Shown here: positions 45,635 to 54,409 of the stretch, piece by piece
How the letters are laid out: each line of letters starts with the position of its first letter
Position numbering within the stretch: the stretch's first letter is position 1
Source: Polyangium sp. 15x6
Lineage (GTDB): Bacteria > Myxococcota_A > Polyangia > Polyangiales > Polyangiaceae
NCBI RefSeq assembly: GCF_029960785.1
Contig: NZ_JASBQE010000007.1
Location: forward strand, 62,001-126,000
Length of the DNA stretch: 64,000 nt
Reading direction: 5' to 3'
Made by a program: the position numbers and the translations under genes
The notes under the pieces: generated by a model
Seen by the model: only the letters and a program-made list of their open reading frames with translations
Told to the model about the DNA's origin: nothing
Database searches by the model: none

Positions 45635-46090
45635 TCAGGGGGAGGCGCTGGGCGGGGGGAGGGAGGCGTCGGGGGAAGAGGAGGGTGTGCATTGCTGCTT
45701 GCATTGAAAGCCCGGGCCGCATTCCTCATCCTTGACGCAGCTCCGGCAGCGTCCGCGGATGCAGAGGAAATGCGCGCCATTCCTCGTCTTGCACATGTCG
45801 CCATTGTCGCACGGGCGTAACCTTGGGTAGAGCGGATCCGTCGTCCACTCTGTCATGCACCGATCCCGATCGCAGAACGCGTCGGGGGGGCATCGGGCAT
45901 CATTTTCGTCGCATGGCGGTGCCAATCCGAGCGCCTTGCCCTTCGCAATCATATGGATGTCGCGCTGCCGCTCATGCTCCTCGTGCTGTTGATAAACCCA
46001 GAACCCTGTGTACACGAGGGAGCCGACGCCGACGAGGAGCCCCAGGAGCAGGGCCACCGACCAAGCGCGATTGTGCTGGTTCCCGCTCAT
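45635..46090 (-). CDS. Membrane-anchored Cys-rich protein
   Basis: 151 residues from the ATG at 46090, overlapping the neprosin stop as ATGA. One N-terminal helix, SVALLLGLLVGVGSLVYTG, is followed by an extracytoplasmic part with twelve Cys in patterns such as CDENDARCPPDAFCDRDRC and CIRGRCRSCVKDEECG, and a Ser/Pro tail. The disulfide-type spacing suggests an envelope location. The coupled translation with the protease-like gene suggests a joint function, for instance a partner or inhibitor, but that is inference. Confidence 0.7.
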   Translation of the reverse strand: MSGNQHNRAWSVALLLGLLVGVGSLVYTGFWVYQQHEEHERQRDIHMIAKGKALGLAPPCDENDARCPPDAFCDRDRCMTEWTTDPLYPRLRPCDNGDMCKTRNGAHFLCIRGRCRSCVKDEECGPGFQCKQQCTPSSSPDASLPPPSASP

Positions 46091-47478
46091 TGGCAGCCAG
46101 CGCTCCGGCCAGGTCCGCCGAAGTAAATTTGGCTCTGCCAAGGGTCGTTCGGCGCGAACGAAAAGTTGGCGATGATGTCGTAGCACTCCTTCTTCGTCGG
46201 CCCCACCCTGTCCGTATAGAACTTCGTCCTGTCTCCATCGGGACTCCATTGGTACTGGAGATTGCGCATGAAAGCCACTTGTCTGCGCCAGCCCTCGACG
46301 GTGGGGAACTGCCCGCTTCCCATGTCGTTTTCGGTCATCCCTGGGATTGTCAGGTCATCGTTGGTCTCGCCATAGAAAGAAACGCTCATCGACTCCGTGC
46401 CGAGCCCATCCTGCGTGAACATCGATGCCGGATAGTACCCGACGAACTCGTCCTTCACCCGCACCCACCATTTCCCCTGATGCAGCTCGACGCGGAGGTA
46501 CATCTCCACCTGCTTCCCTCCGAGCACACTGGTGGGAGTGAGCATCACGCCCGGGGTGATCGTACGCGACACCTGGACCCACCCCGCCTGGTTCAGGTTG
46601 TAGCCCCCTCGGAAGTCGCCCTGTTGGGCGTAGCGAGTGGTCGTGTAGTACACGAAGAAGCGCGTGGTGAAATCGCCGTTGAGCCCGCCGTTGACGTGCC
46701 ACCCGGCTTCGACGGTCTCATCGGGCACGTTCGAGGAGTCCTTCTTATAAGCGAGAGCCACTTCAACCGTCGACTGCTCGCTTGGGACCATTGAAAATGG
46801 ATTCCAGACGTTGAAGTACCCTTCGCCCCCGTAGTATCCCGCTCCGCCAGCCACCTTCTTCAAACCGGCCTTCGCGTAATAATGGCCATGTCCGTCCGGG
46901 GCTACCGGCGGCGGCACATCCATCCAGTAAGAAGGCAACTCCCCCTCGATTCCGTACCTCGACAAGAAGTCCGCCACCGTCCCCGGGGCATGGATCAGAT
47001 CCGGATCGACCCAGAGGACCGGTACGGTCCCGGGCGGCCCCATCGCCTCCGGATCCTCCTCCAGCTCGCTGCGCACCGCCATCGGCGCGCAATCCGCCGT
47101 GCTCGCATCGCTCGGCGCATCGATCGGCGGCGGCGTTCCGACGTCGCCGCCCGGCACCTGAGAGTTTATGTCGATCCAGTCGTAGACGTGGCCCCATTTC
47201 GTGACCGTCGTCGCGACGACCCCCCGCTGCTGCCGGCGCGATTCGAGGTACTCGCGTACTTCCTGGGAGACGATCCGGTCAGCAGGATCGAGAGGCGGCG
47301 GCGAGGACTCCAGAGTCAAAGCCGGCTCGCCATTGCTCTCGCCGAGGACGCAGACCTCTTCGTCGGCGATCACGCAGCCCGCGCCAAGAAGAGCAAAGAC
47401 CCAACAACAAACCTTGCGCTCGACTTCATGGATCCATCTTCCTCGTGGCGTGGGCTGCCACAGTGTCTCGTGCTTCAA
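46087..47478 (-). CDS. Neprosin-like (DUF239) prolyl endopeptidase homologue
   Basis: About 463 residues. The region from about 195 to the end follows the neprosin fold: YGGEGYFNVWNP, EQSTVEVALAY, VEAGWHVNGG, YNLNQAGWVQVSR, GKWWVRVKDEFVGYYP and MGSGQFP. The two conserved glutamates of the glutamic-peptidase class are probably E257 (VEAGW) and E371 (YGET). A propeptide-like region precedes (residues about 65-150). The N-terminus looks like a lipoprotein (ALLGAGC), but the only in-frame start is TTG without SD. A second signal-like start, ATG 47429, is in another frame (see findings). Confidence 0.75.
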   Translation of the reverse strand: MKHETLWQPTPRGRWIHEVERKVCCWVFALLGAGCVIADEEVCVLGESNGEPALTLESSPPPLDPADRIVSQEVREYLESRRQQRGVVATTVTKWGHVYDWIDINSQVPGGDVGTPPPIDAPSDASTADCAPMAVRSELEEDPEAMGPPGTVPVLWVDPDLIHAPGTVADFLSRYGIEGELPSYWMDVPPPVAPDGHGHYYAKAGLKKVAGGAGYYGGEGYFNVWNPFSMVPSEQSTVEVALAYKKDSSNVPDETVEAGWHVNGGLNGDFTTRFFVYYTTTRYAQQGDFRGGYNLNQAGWVQVSRTITPGVMLTPTSVLGGKQVEMYLRVELHQGKWWVRVKDEFVGYYPASMFTQDGLGTESMSVSFYGETNDDLTIPGMTENDMGSGQFPTVEGWRRQVAFMRNLQYQWSPDGDRTKFYTDRVGPTKKECYDIIANFSFAPNDPWQSQIYFGGPGRSAGCQ

Positions 47479-47500
47479 CGACGAGCGTCGAGGTAAAACC

Positions 47501-48235
47501 CTACCCCTCCGCCCCGCCCTTCCCTTCCTCGTCGCCCTCCGCCCGCTTTGCCGCCTTCTTGCGCTTCGCGAGCCCCAACCGAATCAAATGGTCCCGCCGC
47601 GTGATCGCCGTCCGCGCCGTCTCCGACCAATCGTCGAACCAGGCGCGTAATGTCACGAGGTCCGCGCGCCGCGCCTCGGCCGTCGAATCGGCATCTGCCT
47701 CGGCCGGCGCGCCCATTGCCTGCGCCGATTCCACCAATTTTCGGACGCGCTTTCGCTCATCCTTGGTGATTCCCCGTTTCGCCAGCGTCGCGAGCGCCGC
47801 GAGATCCGCATTGCGCGTCGCTGTTCGCTCGGGCGCGCTCTCGAGCGCGTCGAGCCGATCGAGGAAGGTACGCACCGAGAGGACAGCTCCCGCGCCGACC
47901 TGCGCTTCGAGGCCATCGAATACGAACGCTGCCTGTGCCGGGTGCAATCGTTCGAGCGCGGCGCGGCTCACGCGAAAATTGGGTTCGTCCCAGGCGTCGA
48001 GCGCGGCAATTGCTTTCTGCGCGTCCGTGTCGTCCGTCGAGGCAGCTTTCGGATCCCGATAACCCGAGACGCGATGCAGGAGCTCCCAGCCCTGGGCGTG
48101 CTCCTCGGCGGAGTAACCTCGCCCGGCGAGGGCCGTGCGAATGACAGCGGACGTGCCCACGCCCCGAAGAAAGGCGAGGACGCGGGCAGGGGTCTCTTCG
48201 AGGGTTTGACGGCTGAGGGTTTCGGCGTTGCTCAT
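47501..48235 (-). CDS. Uncharacterised helical protein
   Basis: 244 residues from the ATG at 48235 (GGAGGAG at the right distance). Entirely helical by composition, with LAFLRGVGTSAVIRTALAG, AEEHAQGWELLHRVSGY and LVTLRAWFDDWSETARTAIT, and a Lys/Glu/Gly tail. No signal peptide or known motif. It is 22 bases upstream of the neprosin-like gene on the same strand, so probably part of that operon. Confidence 0.65.
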   Translation of the reverse strand: MSNAETLSRQTLEETPARVLAFLRGVGTSAVIRTALAGRGYSAEEHAQGWELLHRVSGYRDPKAASTDDTDAQKAIAALDAWDEPNFRVSRAALERLHPAQAAFVFDGLEAQVGAGAVLSVRTFLDRLDALESAPERTATRNADLAALATLAKRGITKDERKRVRKLVESAQAMGAPAEADADSTAEARRADLVTLRAWFDDWSETARTAITRRDHLIRLGLAKRKKAAKRAEGDEEGKGGAEG

Positions 48236-48311
48236 GAAGGTCTCCTCCATCCGGGATGGTAGGAGTCACCCCGCTGGGGAAGCAACGTCCATGGCGTGAG
48301 GGGGCCGACTC

Positions 48312-48755
48312 TTAAGCCGCGGCGCGGAAGAGGAGTGCCAACAGACCCACCACGGCCGCGGCCTCCTTGTTGAACTGCCGCGTTCCGTCAGGTTGCTCCT
48401 TTGCCAGAACAGCACCCGCCAGCAGACCGAACCCGACCCCGCCGACGATGGCAACGGCGGTCTTGTCGGACCCGCTCATGGGCGCCCGTGTCGTGCCCGC
48501 GAGCGAAAAGCGCACGAGCTCCGCGTCCCGTGTGCCGCGGATGCTGTTGCATCGCCCGTGCGCGATCATGAGGTTGTCGGGGTCGTCGTCGCCTCCAAAA
48601 CTCTGAGGGACGAGGTGGTCCACGGTGACGGTTTCTTCGCCAAACGCTCCGGTGGGCCCATAAAACGTGACATCCACCGGGTCGTGGCAGAGGTGACAGT
48701 TGCCATCGGTCTTCGAGGCGATCTCCTCGATGTCTCCGTAACGTCTGCTGATCAT
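48312..48755 (-). CDS. HNH endonuclease-like protein with C-terminal membrane helices
   Basis: 147 residues from the ATG at 48755 (AAAGGAG upstream). The HNH motif is complete: CHLCHD zinc pair (C20, C23), VDHLVPQS with catalytic H47, and NLMIAHGRCN with N61 and H66. After residue 97 come two hydrophobic stretches, VAIVGGVGFGLLAGAVLA (101-118) and AAAVVGLLALLF (132-143), unusual for an HNH nuclease and suggesting a membrane-anchored enzyme. It is divergent from a WYL regulator with 102 bases between the two starts. Confidence 0.78.
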   Translation of the reverse strand: MISRRYGDIEEIASKTDGNCHLCHDPVDVTFYGPTGAFGEETVTVDHLVPQSFGGDDDPDNLMIAHGRCNSIRGTRDAELVRFSLAGTTRAPMSGSDKTAVAIVGGVGFGLLAGAVLAKEQPDGTRQFNKEAAAVVGLLALLFRAAA

Positions 48756-48857
48756 CGACGAACTCCTTTCGCCGGAGAGCTTGGACGATCTGGTGGGTCC
48801 AAACCGGACCCACCGCCTCGGACGGCAACAGTTCGTCACCATGGTACATTGGCGTAC

Positions 48858-49874
48858 ATGCCCCAGACTGCGGCACGTTCAGGGAGAAGTCGGGTCGAGG
48901 ACGTCGCCAAGAAGGTGTTGCGCCTGCTTCAGCGGGAGGAGTTCGTGCCGATCCGGCAGATGCAGCGCGACGTAGGCGCCTCGGAGAAAACCGTCAAACG
49001 AGCCATCGAGTGGCTACGGGACGAAGGCGCCGATGTCCGATACGTCGCAGCGCAGCGTGGATATCGGCTCATCGACCGCGCGTTCAGCCTGCCGCTCAGC
49101 GATCCCTCGAACGAGGATCTTCAAGCCATCCTCACCGCTGCCGGCCTTCTGCAGGAAGTGGGGCAGGGAGAGAGCGCGACGAGAGCATGGGCGCTGTTTC
49201 GGGTGCTTGCCGAGCGTGTCGGCGACGGGAAGAAGACCCCGATCAGGGGCGACGCTCTGCGCGTGACGCAGCGCTCGGCGATGCTGCGCGAGCCGAGGTG
49301 GGTGCTCGACCTCCTGCGCGCCGTCCAGCGCGAGGTCGTGTCGATCGAGTACCGGAGTCCATGGGCAAACGAGCTCAAAATGCATCGCATCGAGCCCTGG
49401 CAGGTCTGGCTCCACGACGGCGTGTTTTACGTCCGTGGCTATTCGCAGATCAGCAAAGCGCCACGTACCTTCCGCCTCGCCAACGTCACGAAACTGATCC
49501 GCCTGTCAAGTGAGAAACCTACCGCCCCTGTGCCAGCGGATCCGTGGGGCGACGGTGACCCGCGCTATGGGATCGACGAACATCGACCCGGCCAGGCGAT
49601 CGTCCGCCTCCGCGGTTCTGTCGCTCGCTGGATCAGCGAGATCCGTTGGCATCCGGAGCAAAAGGACCAGTGGATCGAGCCGGACGAAATTCTCGAGCGA
49701 AGGGTTCCTTACCGCTCGGTCCGTGAGTTCGCCCGGCGTCTACTTGAAATCGTGGATGGACTTGACAGCGTGGACCCGCCCGAGTTGCGGGAACAGGTGA
49801 TCGCGTTGGCGAGCAAGGGCATCGCCAGCCTGCGCGATGCGCTCACTTCGTCAGGCGCGCGATCTCTTCCTTGA
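48858..49874 (+). CDS. WYL-domain transcriptional regulator
   Basis: 338 residues starting MPQTAARSGRSRVEDVAKK. Residues about 15-70 form a DeoR/HTH_11-type winged helix (IRQMQRDVGASEKTVKRAI). The middle has SIEYRSPWANELKMHRIEPW and VWLHDGVFYVRGYSQI, which match the WYL core except that the WYL triplet itself reads FYV. A C-terminal WCX-like extension follows. WYL proteins often control DNA-damage or defence genes through nucleic-acid ligands. Its last 32 bases overlap the convergent receiver gene. Confidence 0.85.
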   Translation: MPQTAARSGRSRVEDVAKKVLRLLQREEFVPIRQMQRDVGASEKTVKRAIEWLRDEGADVRYVAAQRGYRLIDRAFSLPLSDPSNEDLQAILTAAGLLQEVGQGESATRAWALFRVLAERVGDGKKTPIRGDALRVTQRSAMLREPRWVLDLLRAVQREVVSIEYRSPWANELKMHRIEPWQVWLHDGVFYVRGYSQISKAPRTFRLANVTKLIRLSSEKPTAPVPADPWGDGDPRYGIDEHRPGQAIVRLRGSVARWISEIRWHPEQKDQWIEPDEILERRVPYRSVREFARRLLEIVDGLDSVDPPELREQVIALASKGIASLRDALTSSGARSLP

Positions 49875-50640
49875 TGAGCGTCTCGGCGAGGACGGGGACG
49901 ACCTCCCACACGACACGCTCGACGACCTCGCGCGAGAGCGCGAGCACGCCTTCGATCTGCGCGGGCGTCAGGCCCATCTCTTCGAGGCGCGCGGCCATCT
50001 GACCACCGTTCACGGCGGCGGCGGCCGTGCCCGGTTTGGCCGAGACGTCGGTCTTGGCGAGCGCGGGCTCGGGCTTCGTGGCCGCGGGGGGCACGCCCGG
50101 GATCGCCGCGTTCACGCCGCCCGGGTTGCCCGGGTTGTAGAGCATCGTCTTGGCGCGCTGGGGCGGCGCCGCGGCCGCGGCGGTCGGCATCGCGGCGGCG
50201 GGTTTGGCGGGGGCCGCGGGGACCGGGGTCGGCACGGCGACCGGCGCGGCGGCCTTCGGGGCCTCGGCCGGCTTCGCGGGCGACGCCAGCATCTTCTTGA
50301 CCTTGTCGATCATCGCCGTGCTGTCGTACGGCTTGTCGATGTGGTCATCGGCCTGGGCTGCCGAGCCCTTGGCCTGATCGTACGGGTTTTGCTTGGACGA
50401 CAGGATGAGGACTTGGGTCGCGGGCGAAGCTTGCTTGATCGCCTTGCAGAGGTCGTAACCGCTCTTGCCCTCGAGCGTGACGTCCGCGATCACGAGGGCA
50501 GGTTTCTCGGTCTTGAGCTTCTCCAGGGCCGCGTCGTGCCCATTGACCGCAACGCAGCGAAACTCGGGACCCGCAAACGTGATCTCGAGGACCTTGCGCA
50601 TGGTCACGCTGTCGTCGACGGCGAGGATGGTGCTGGCCAC
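49843..50640 (-). CDS. Response regulator with Ala/Pro linker and C-terminal helix domain
   Basis: 265 residues from a GTG at 50640 with GGAG eight bases upstream. The receiver (1-125) has D9-D10, phospho-acceptor D53 (LVIADVTLEGKSGYDL), the Ser/Thr switch near 81-82 and K103 in HIDKPYD. A ~100-residue Ala/Pro linker follows. A conserved C-terminal segment, ALSREVVERVVWEVVPVLAE, occurs in receiver proteins of several delta-proteobacteria. No DNA-binding domain is visible, so it probably signals by protein interaction. Partner unknown. Confidence 0.82.
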   Translation of the reverse strand: MASTILAVDDSVTMRKVLEITFAGPEFRCVAVNGHDAALEKLKTEKPALVIADVTLEGKSGYDLCKAIKQASPATQVLILSSKQNPYDQAKGSAAQADDHIDKPYDSTAMIDKVKKMLASPAKPAEAPKAAAPVAVPTPVPAAPAKPAAAMPTAAAAAPPQRAKTMLYNPGNPGGVNAAIPGVPPAATKPEPALAKTDVSAKPGTAAAAVNGGQMAARLEEMGLTPAQIEGVLALSREVVERVVWEVVPVLAETLIKEEIARLTK

Positions 50641-50689
50641 GGAACGGTCTCCTCTGGGGTAAAGCGCCGCTGGGGCTGTCTTTCGCGCT

Positions 50690-50719
50690 ATCTTCGGTCT
50701 CGCGCGCGCAGCGTGTCAA
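50690..50719 (-). promoter_or_regulatory. Possible promoter of the receiver gene at 49843-50640
   Basis: Minus-strand TTGACA (50719-50714), an 18-base spacer and GAAGAT (50695-50690). A perfect -35 with a weak -10, giving a leader of about 43 bases. Confidence 0.4.
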
Positions 50720-50910
50720 CAAGCCGGATGATTTTCCGCCGCGGGCGCCCATGCGGCGTTCGATGTCGAGCGCCCACGATCGAGCGTTGCTCCGAAGAGC
50801 GCGGCGAGCATAGCGCAGTCGAGGCCCGCGAGGAAAAATCGAGCGGCGTATTCATGCGCGGTACGTCATCGTGAGCGCACCGTTGGTCCGCCATCCCGCT
50901 GATTTCCCGC

Positions 50911-51954
50911 ATGTCCTCGCGCCCCCCGCCTCGTAAACGCCCCCGCGCCGCCCCGCGTGGTTCTCCTCGCACACCGCCGCCCGCCGGCCAGCCCGCGAGC
51001 TCGCTCGGTTCGCCCGACGCGACCTGGGTCGTCCCGCCCGACCTCGGGGGGCGCCCGCTCGACGGAGTCGTCCGGACGCTCGCCGCGGTCTCCTGGTCCG
51101 ACGCACGAAGGCTCATCGAGACCGGAAAGATCGCGGTCGACGGTACGCAGATCCTCGATCCGACGCGCAAGACGAGGGCCGGCGCGGAGATCACCCGACA
51201 CCCGCGCGCGCCGTCGCGCAAGGTCGCGCGGCTCGCGGAGCTCGGCGAGGAGCTCGTGGTGCACGTGGATCCGGCCGTCGTCGTGGTGCGAAAGCCCGCG
51301 GGGATCTCGACGATCCCGTTCGGAGACGAGTCGCCCGAGGAGCGTGAAAAGACGCTCGACGCGCTCGTGCGTGATCTGCTCGCGCGTCGCGATCGCATCC
51401 GCGGGCGTGCGCCGCTCGGCATCGTGCACAGGCTGGACAAGGCGACGAGCGGGCTGCTCGTCTTCACGCGGACGCTCGCGGCGAAGAAGCATCTCGCGCA
51501 GCAGTTCCGCGAGCACTCGGTGCGTCGCGTCTACCTGGCGATCGTGCACGGTGACATCGGCAAGCGGACGTTCCGCTCGAGGCTCGTCGCCGACCGCGGT
51601 GACGGGCTGCGCGGATCCCTCGACGAAGGTGAGCGTCGTGGTGAAGGACAGCTCGCCGTGACGCACGTCGAGCCGCTCGAACGGCTGCGCGGCGCGACGC
51701 TCGTCGCATGCCGTCTGGAGACGGGACGCACGCATCAGATCCGCATCCACCTCTCCGAGGCGGGACATCCGATCGTCGGGGAGAACGTGTACGTGCGTGA
51801 CTACGCGGGCCCGCGCGTCGACGCGCCGCGGCTCATGCTGCACGCGGCGGAGCTCGGCTTCATCCACCCGCAGACGGGCGACGAGGTCTTTTTCGAAGAA
51901 CCGCCGCCCGAAGATTTCGAGGGCGTGCTCGAACGACTGCGCGCGTCAGGATGA
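50911..51954 (+). CDS. RluA-family pseudouridine synthase
   Basis: 347 residues. A ~35-residue Pro/Arg-rich N-terminus is followed by an S4-like RNA-binding domain (about 45-100: SWSDARRLIETGKIAVDG) and the catalytic domain. The signature is LGIVHRLDKATSGLLVF, with catalytic D176. VYLAIVHGDI and ETGRTHQIRIHL complete the RluA motifs. It converts uridines in rRNA or tRNA; the exact target (RluC/D-type 23S or other) is not deducible. The last 9 bases overlap the convergent hrcA. Confidence 0.9.
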   Translation: MSSRPPPRKRPRAAPRGSPRTPPPAGQPASSLGSPDATWVVPPDLGGRPLDGVVRTLAAVSWSDARRLIETGKIAVDGTQILDPTRKTRAGAEITRHPRAPSRKVARLAELGEELVVHVDPAVVVVRKPAGISTIPFGDESPEEREKTLDALVRDLLARRDRIRGRAPLGIVHRLDKATSGLLVFTRTLAAKKHLAQQFREHSVRRVYLAIVHGDIGKRTFRSRLVADRGDGLRGSLDEGERRGEGQLAVTHVEPLERLRGATLVACRLETGRTHQIRIHLSEAGHPIVGENVYVRDYAGPRVDAPRLMLHAAELGFIHPQTGDEVFFEEPPPEDFEGVLERLRASG

Positions 51955-52995
51955 ACCGCGTCGTCCGCCGAGCGCTTCGCTCATCGCGGTGGCCGTCGCG
52001 TCGACGAGAGGCATGACCTTCGCGTAGTCCATGCGCGTCGGACCGAGCACGCCGACGGTGCCCGCGACGCGCCCATGCTCCATGTACGGCGCGACGACGA
52101 GGCTGAGATCACCTTCGCCGAGCTCGCCGGCCTCGCTGCCGACGAACACCGTGACCGCGCCCGCGGCGATGACCTTGTCGAGCAGCTTGAGCAGATCCTC
52201 GCGCTCGGTGAGCGTGCGCAGGAGCTTCTTCAAGCGCGAGGCATCGGTGTACTCGGGCAGATCGATGAGCTTGCCCTGACCCTCGATGACGACGTCGCCG
52301 CCGCGACGGTTCACGTCCGCGGTGGCGCGACGACCGAGCTCGAAGGCGCGACGACGCAGGGCGTCGAGCGCGATGCGTTCGTCGGCGAGGCGTCGCGCGA
52401 AGAGGTCGCGCGCTTCGCCGAGTGATCGACCTTCGATGACGTCGGCGAGCAGGTTGTGGATGCGCGTGAGCTCCGGCTCGGCGGGGACCTCTTCGATCTG
52501 GATGAAGCGGTTCTCGACGGTGCCGTCGGAGAAGACGAGCACGGCGAGGAGCTGGCCGGGGCGCGTGGGGATGAAGCGGAGCTGCGAGAGCGCGCGGAGC
52601 TCGGTGCGCGGCGAGGCGATGACCGCGGCCGTGCCGGAGAGCTCCGACAGGTAACGCCCGGCCTCGCGCATCGGGTCTGTCGCGACCGCGTAGATCTCGG
52701 CGAAACGCTGGCCGAGCTTGGCCTGCTCCTCGGGGCTGTAGGCGCGCGCCTGGACGAGCGTGTCGATGAAGAGGCGCAGCGCGCGGTCCGTGGGGACGCG
52801 ACCCGCGGACGTGTGAGGCTGCTTCAGGTATCCCGCCTCTTCGAGGTCGGCGAGCACGTTACGGACGGAGGCTGCGGAGAGATCGAGGCCGTACTTGCGC
52901 GCGAGCGTGCGACTTCCCACCGCGGCGCCTGTCGAGATGAACTCCGTGACGACGGCGAGCAGGATCTTGCGAGAGCGGTTCGTCAGGTCACTCAT
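51946..52995 (-). CDS. hrcA: Heat-shock repressor HrcA
   Basis: 349 residues. A winged helix at the N-terminus (TLARKYGLDLSAASVRNVLA, DLEEAGYLKQPHTSAGRVP) is the HrcA DNA-binding signature. The GAF-like and dimerisation domains follow, ending VAGTVGVLGPTRMDYAKVMP, the other conserved block. HrcA represses dnaK/groE genes through the CIRCE element, but I find no CIRCE upstream of hrcA or grpE-dnaK in this window. It has its own promoter at 53064-53092. Confidence 0.95.
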   Translation of the reverse strand: MSDLTNRSRKILLAVVTEFISTGAAVGSRTLARKYGLDLSAASVRNVLADLEEAGYLKQPHTSAGRVPTDRALRLFIDTLVQARAYSPEEQAKLGQRFAEIYAVATDPMREAGRYLSELSGTAAVIASPRTELRALSQLRFIPTRPGQLLAVLVFSDGTVENRFIQIEEVPAEPELTRIHNLLADVIEGRSLGEARDLFARRLADERIALDALRRRAFELGRRATADVNRRGGDVVIEGQGKLIDLPEYTDASRLKKLLRTLTEREDLLKLLDKVIAAGAVTVFVGSEAGELGEGDLSLVVAPYMEHGRVAGTVGVLGPTRMDYAKVMPLVDATATAMSEALGGRRGSS

Positions 52996-53063
52996 GATCG
53001 CATCCGTCCCTGCGAGCCCCCCGGGGTCGTCGTTTGCCTCCCCTGTGCTAGCTTGCTTCGCTT

Positions 53064-53092
53064 TTTGTAGGCCTGCTCGATGGCGAGGTCAA
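53064..53092 (-). promoter_or_regulatory. Sigma70-type promoter of hrcA
   Basis: Minus-strand TTGACC (53092-53087), a 17-base spacer and TACAAA (53069-53064); 5/6 and 4/6 matches. The transcript would start about 60 bases before the ATG. No CIRCE inverted repeat overlaps it. Confidence 0.5.
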
Positions 53093-53292
53093 ATCCGACC
53101 GACGAATCCCGGCCAAATTCCTCCAAGAGCGTCCGAAGTGCCGGATTCGTGCCCAAATTTTAGGGAGATCGCCTTCCCGGTCGTCCAAGGAGCGTCTTTC
53201 CAGCTCCAGCCTGCTTCCACCTTCAACGGAGCGCGCCCTGGATCCCGGCTTCCTGGTGCAGGTTCCCGGACACGCTCGCCCGCTCTGTCGCT

Positions 53293-54369
53293 ATGGTAAT
53301 CCGCGTGCTTCGCTCCCGTCGCAAGTCGTCCGCCCGACCGGCGGGCGCGTTCTTGGTCCTGCTCGTGCTCGCGCTCTCCTTCGCCGTGGCCGGCTGCCCT
53401 TGCGCCGGCTCCGTGGTGAACGCGAACCCGCAGCTCCGGTGGTGGCTCTTCTCGAACTTCGGCGCGAGTCGGATCTGCCCGGAGATGCTCAAGCTCGGTG
53501 TTCCTTTGAAGACCGACTCGGCCTCGCCGGCGATGGGCCGCTTCTTCCCGATGACGTGCAACTACACCGTCGATGACGCGCGTCAGACGGTGGCGGTGAG
53601 CTTCGCGGGGACGGGCTACGGCTACATGAACCCGGCCAAGCGCGTCGGGTTCTCGGCGTCGACGACGATCGAGCTCCGGCCGGACTTCGCGATCGCCGAC
53701 GAAGACATCTACGTGTGGGGGCGGCTCAACCGCATCATCTCGGGGCCGGACTTCCGCGTCGGGTACATCGAGAACGCCGCGTTCAACGTGGCCTCGAACA
53801 TCCCGCCGTTCGGCACGCTGACGAACTTCTTCGGCAACCAGGTGATGACGGGCGAGCTGACGCGCGGCTTCACGGTCGTCGCGAACGAGGACCGCGGCAA
53901 CGAGTTCACGCTCGGGATCCTCATGCCGCCGAACAAGCCGCTCAAGCCGTTCAAGGTGCAGGACGACGAGCGCTTCACGTTCGCGAACGAGAGCGTCGAC
54001 ATCCACGGCAACGCGCGCGACTACCTCGGCCCGTTCGAGGTCGGCTCGGGGCAGTCGCTCTACCTGACGATGAGCGTGCAAGGGCCGACGGTCGACGTGA
54101 TGATCGTGAGCAAGATGGTCGGTGATCCGTGGCGCGAGGGCTACCAGACGGGACAGCCGCTCGGACCCGCGCCAGGGCCGGTGCTCGGCGGCGCGCCGCT
54201 CGCGCCGGGGCCGGCGCAGACGCGCAAGTTCGGCCTCGCGCCGGGGCTCTACTACGTGGTCCTCGACAACACGCAGTACGCAGGTCTCGTGGCCCCGCCG
54301 GTGCAGGTCTTGAATCCGCTCTACGATCCGGTCGCGCGCGTCAGCTACGTGGCGCAGGTCGGCGAGTGA
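53293..54369 (+). CDS. Putative lipoprotein, unknown function
   Basis: 358 residues. The signal AFLVLLVLALSFAVAGC fits a lipobox (AVAGC), followed by another Cys. The mature part is beta-rich (AVSFAGTGYGYMNPAKRVGF, TTIELRPDFAIADEDIYVWG, GQSLYLTMSVQGPTVDVMIV), with a Pro/Gly-rich segment near 285-305. No known domain. It stands alone between hrcA and fur, ending at a 26-base palindrome. Confidence 0.7.
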   Translation: MVIRVLRSRRKSSARPAGAFLVLLVLALSFAVAGCPCAGSVVNANPQLRWWLFSNFGASRICPEMLKLGVPLKTDSASPAMGRFFPMTCNYTVDDARQTVAVSFAGTGYGYMNPAKRVGFSASTTIELRPDFAIADEDIYVWGRLNRIISGPDFRVGYIENAAFNVASNIPPFGTLTNFFGNQVMTGELTRGFTVVANEDRGNEFTLGILMPPNKPLKPFKVQDDERFTFANESVDIHGNARDYLGPFEVGSGQSLYLTMSVQGPTVDVMIVSKMVGDPWREGYQTGQPLGPAPGPVLGGAPLAPGPAQTRKFGLAPGLYYVVLDNTQYAGLVAPPVQVLNPLYDPVARVSYVAQVGE

Positions 54370-54376
54370 AACCTCG

Positions 54377-54402
54377 GCCCCTCTCCCGCGCGGGAGAGGG
54401 GC
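54377..54402. terminator. 26-base perfect palindrome (bidirectional terminator / REP-like)
   Basis: GCCCCTCTCCCGC and its exact complement (54377-54389/54390-54402) form a loopless palindrome between convergent stops at 54369 and 54410. The CCCTCTCCC...GGGAGAGGG core is a widespread intergenic repeat in many bacteria. Confidence 0.75.
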
Positions 54403-54409
54403 TCGCCCC

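Noticed and set aside
52996..53100. CIRCE element upstream of hrcA
   Set aside because: Only one TAGCAC-like half is seen; the inverted second half at N9 is absent.
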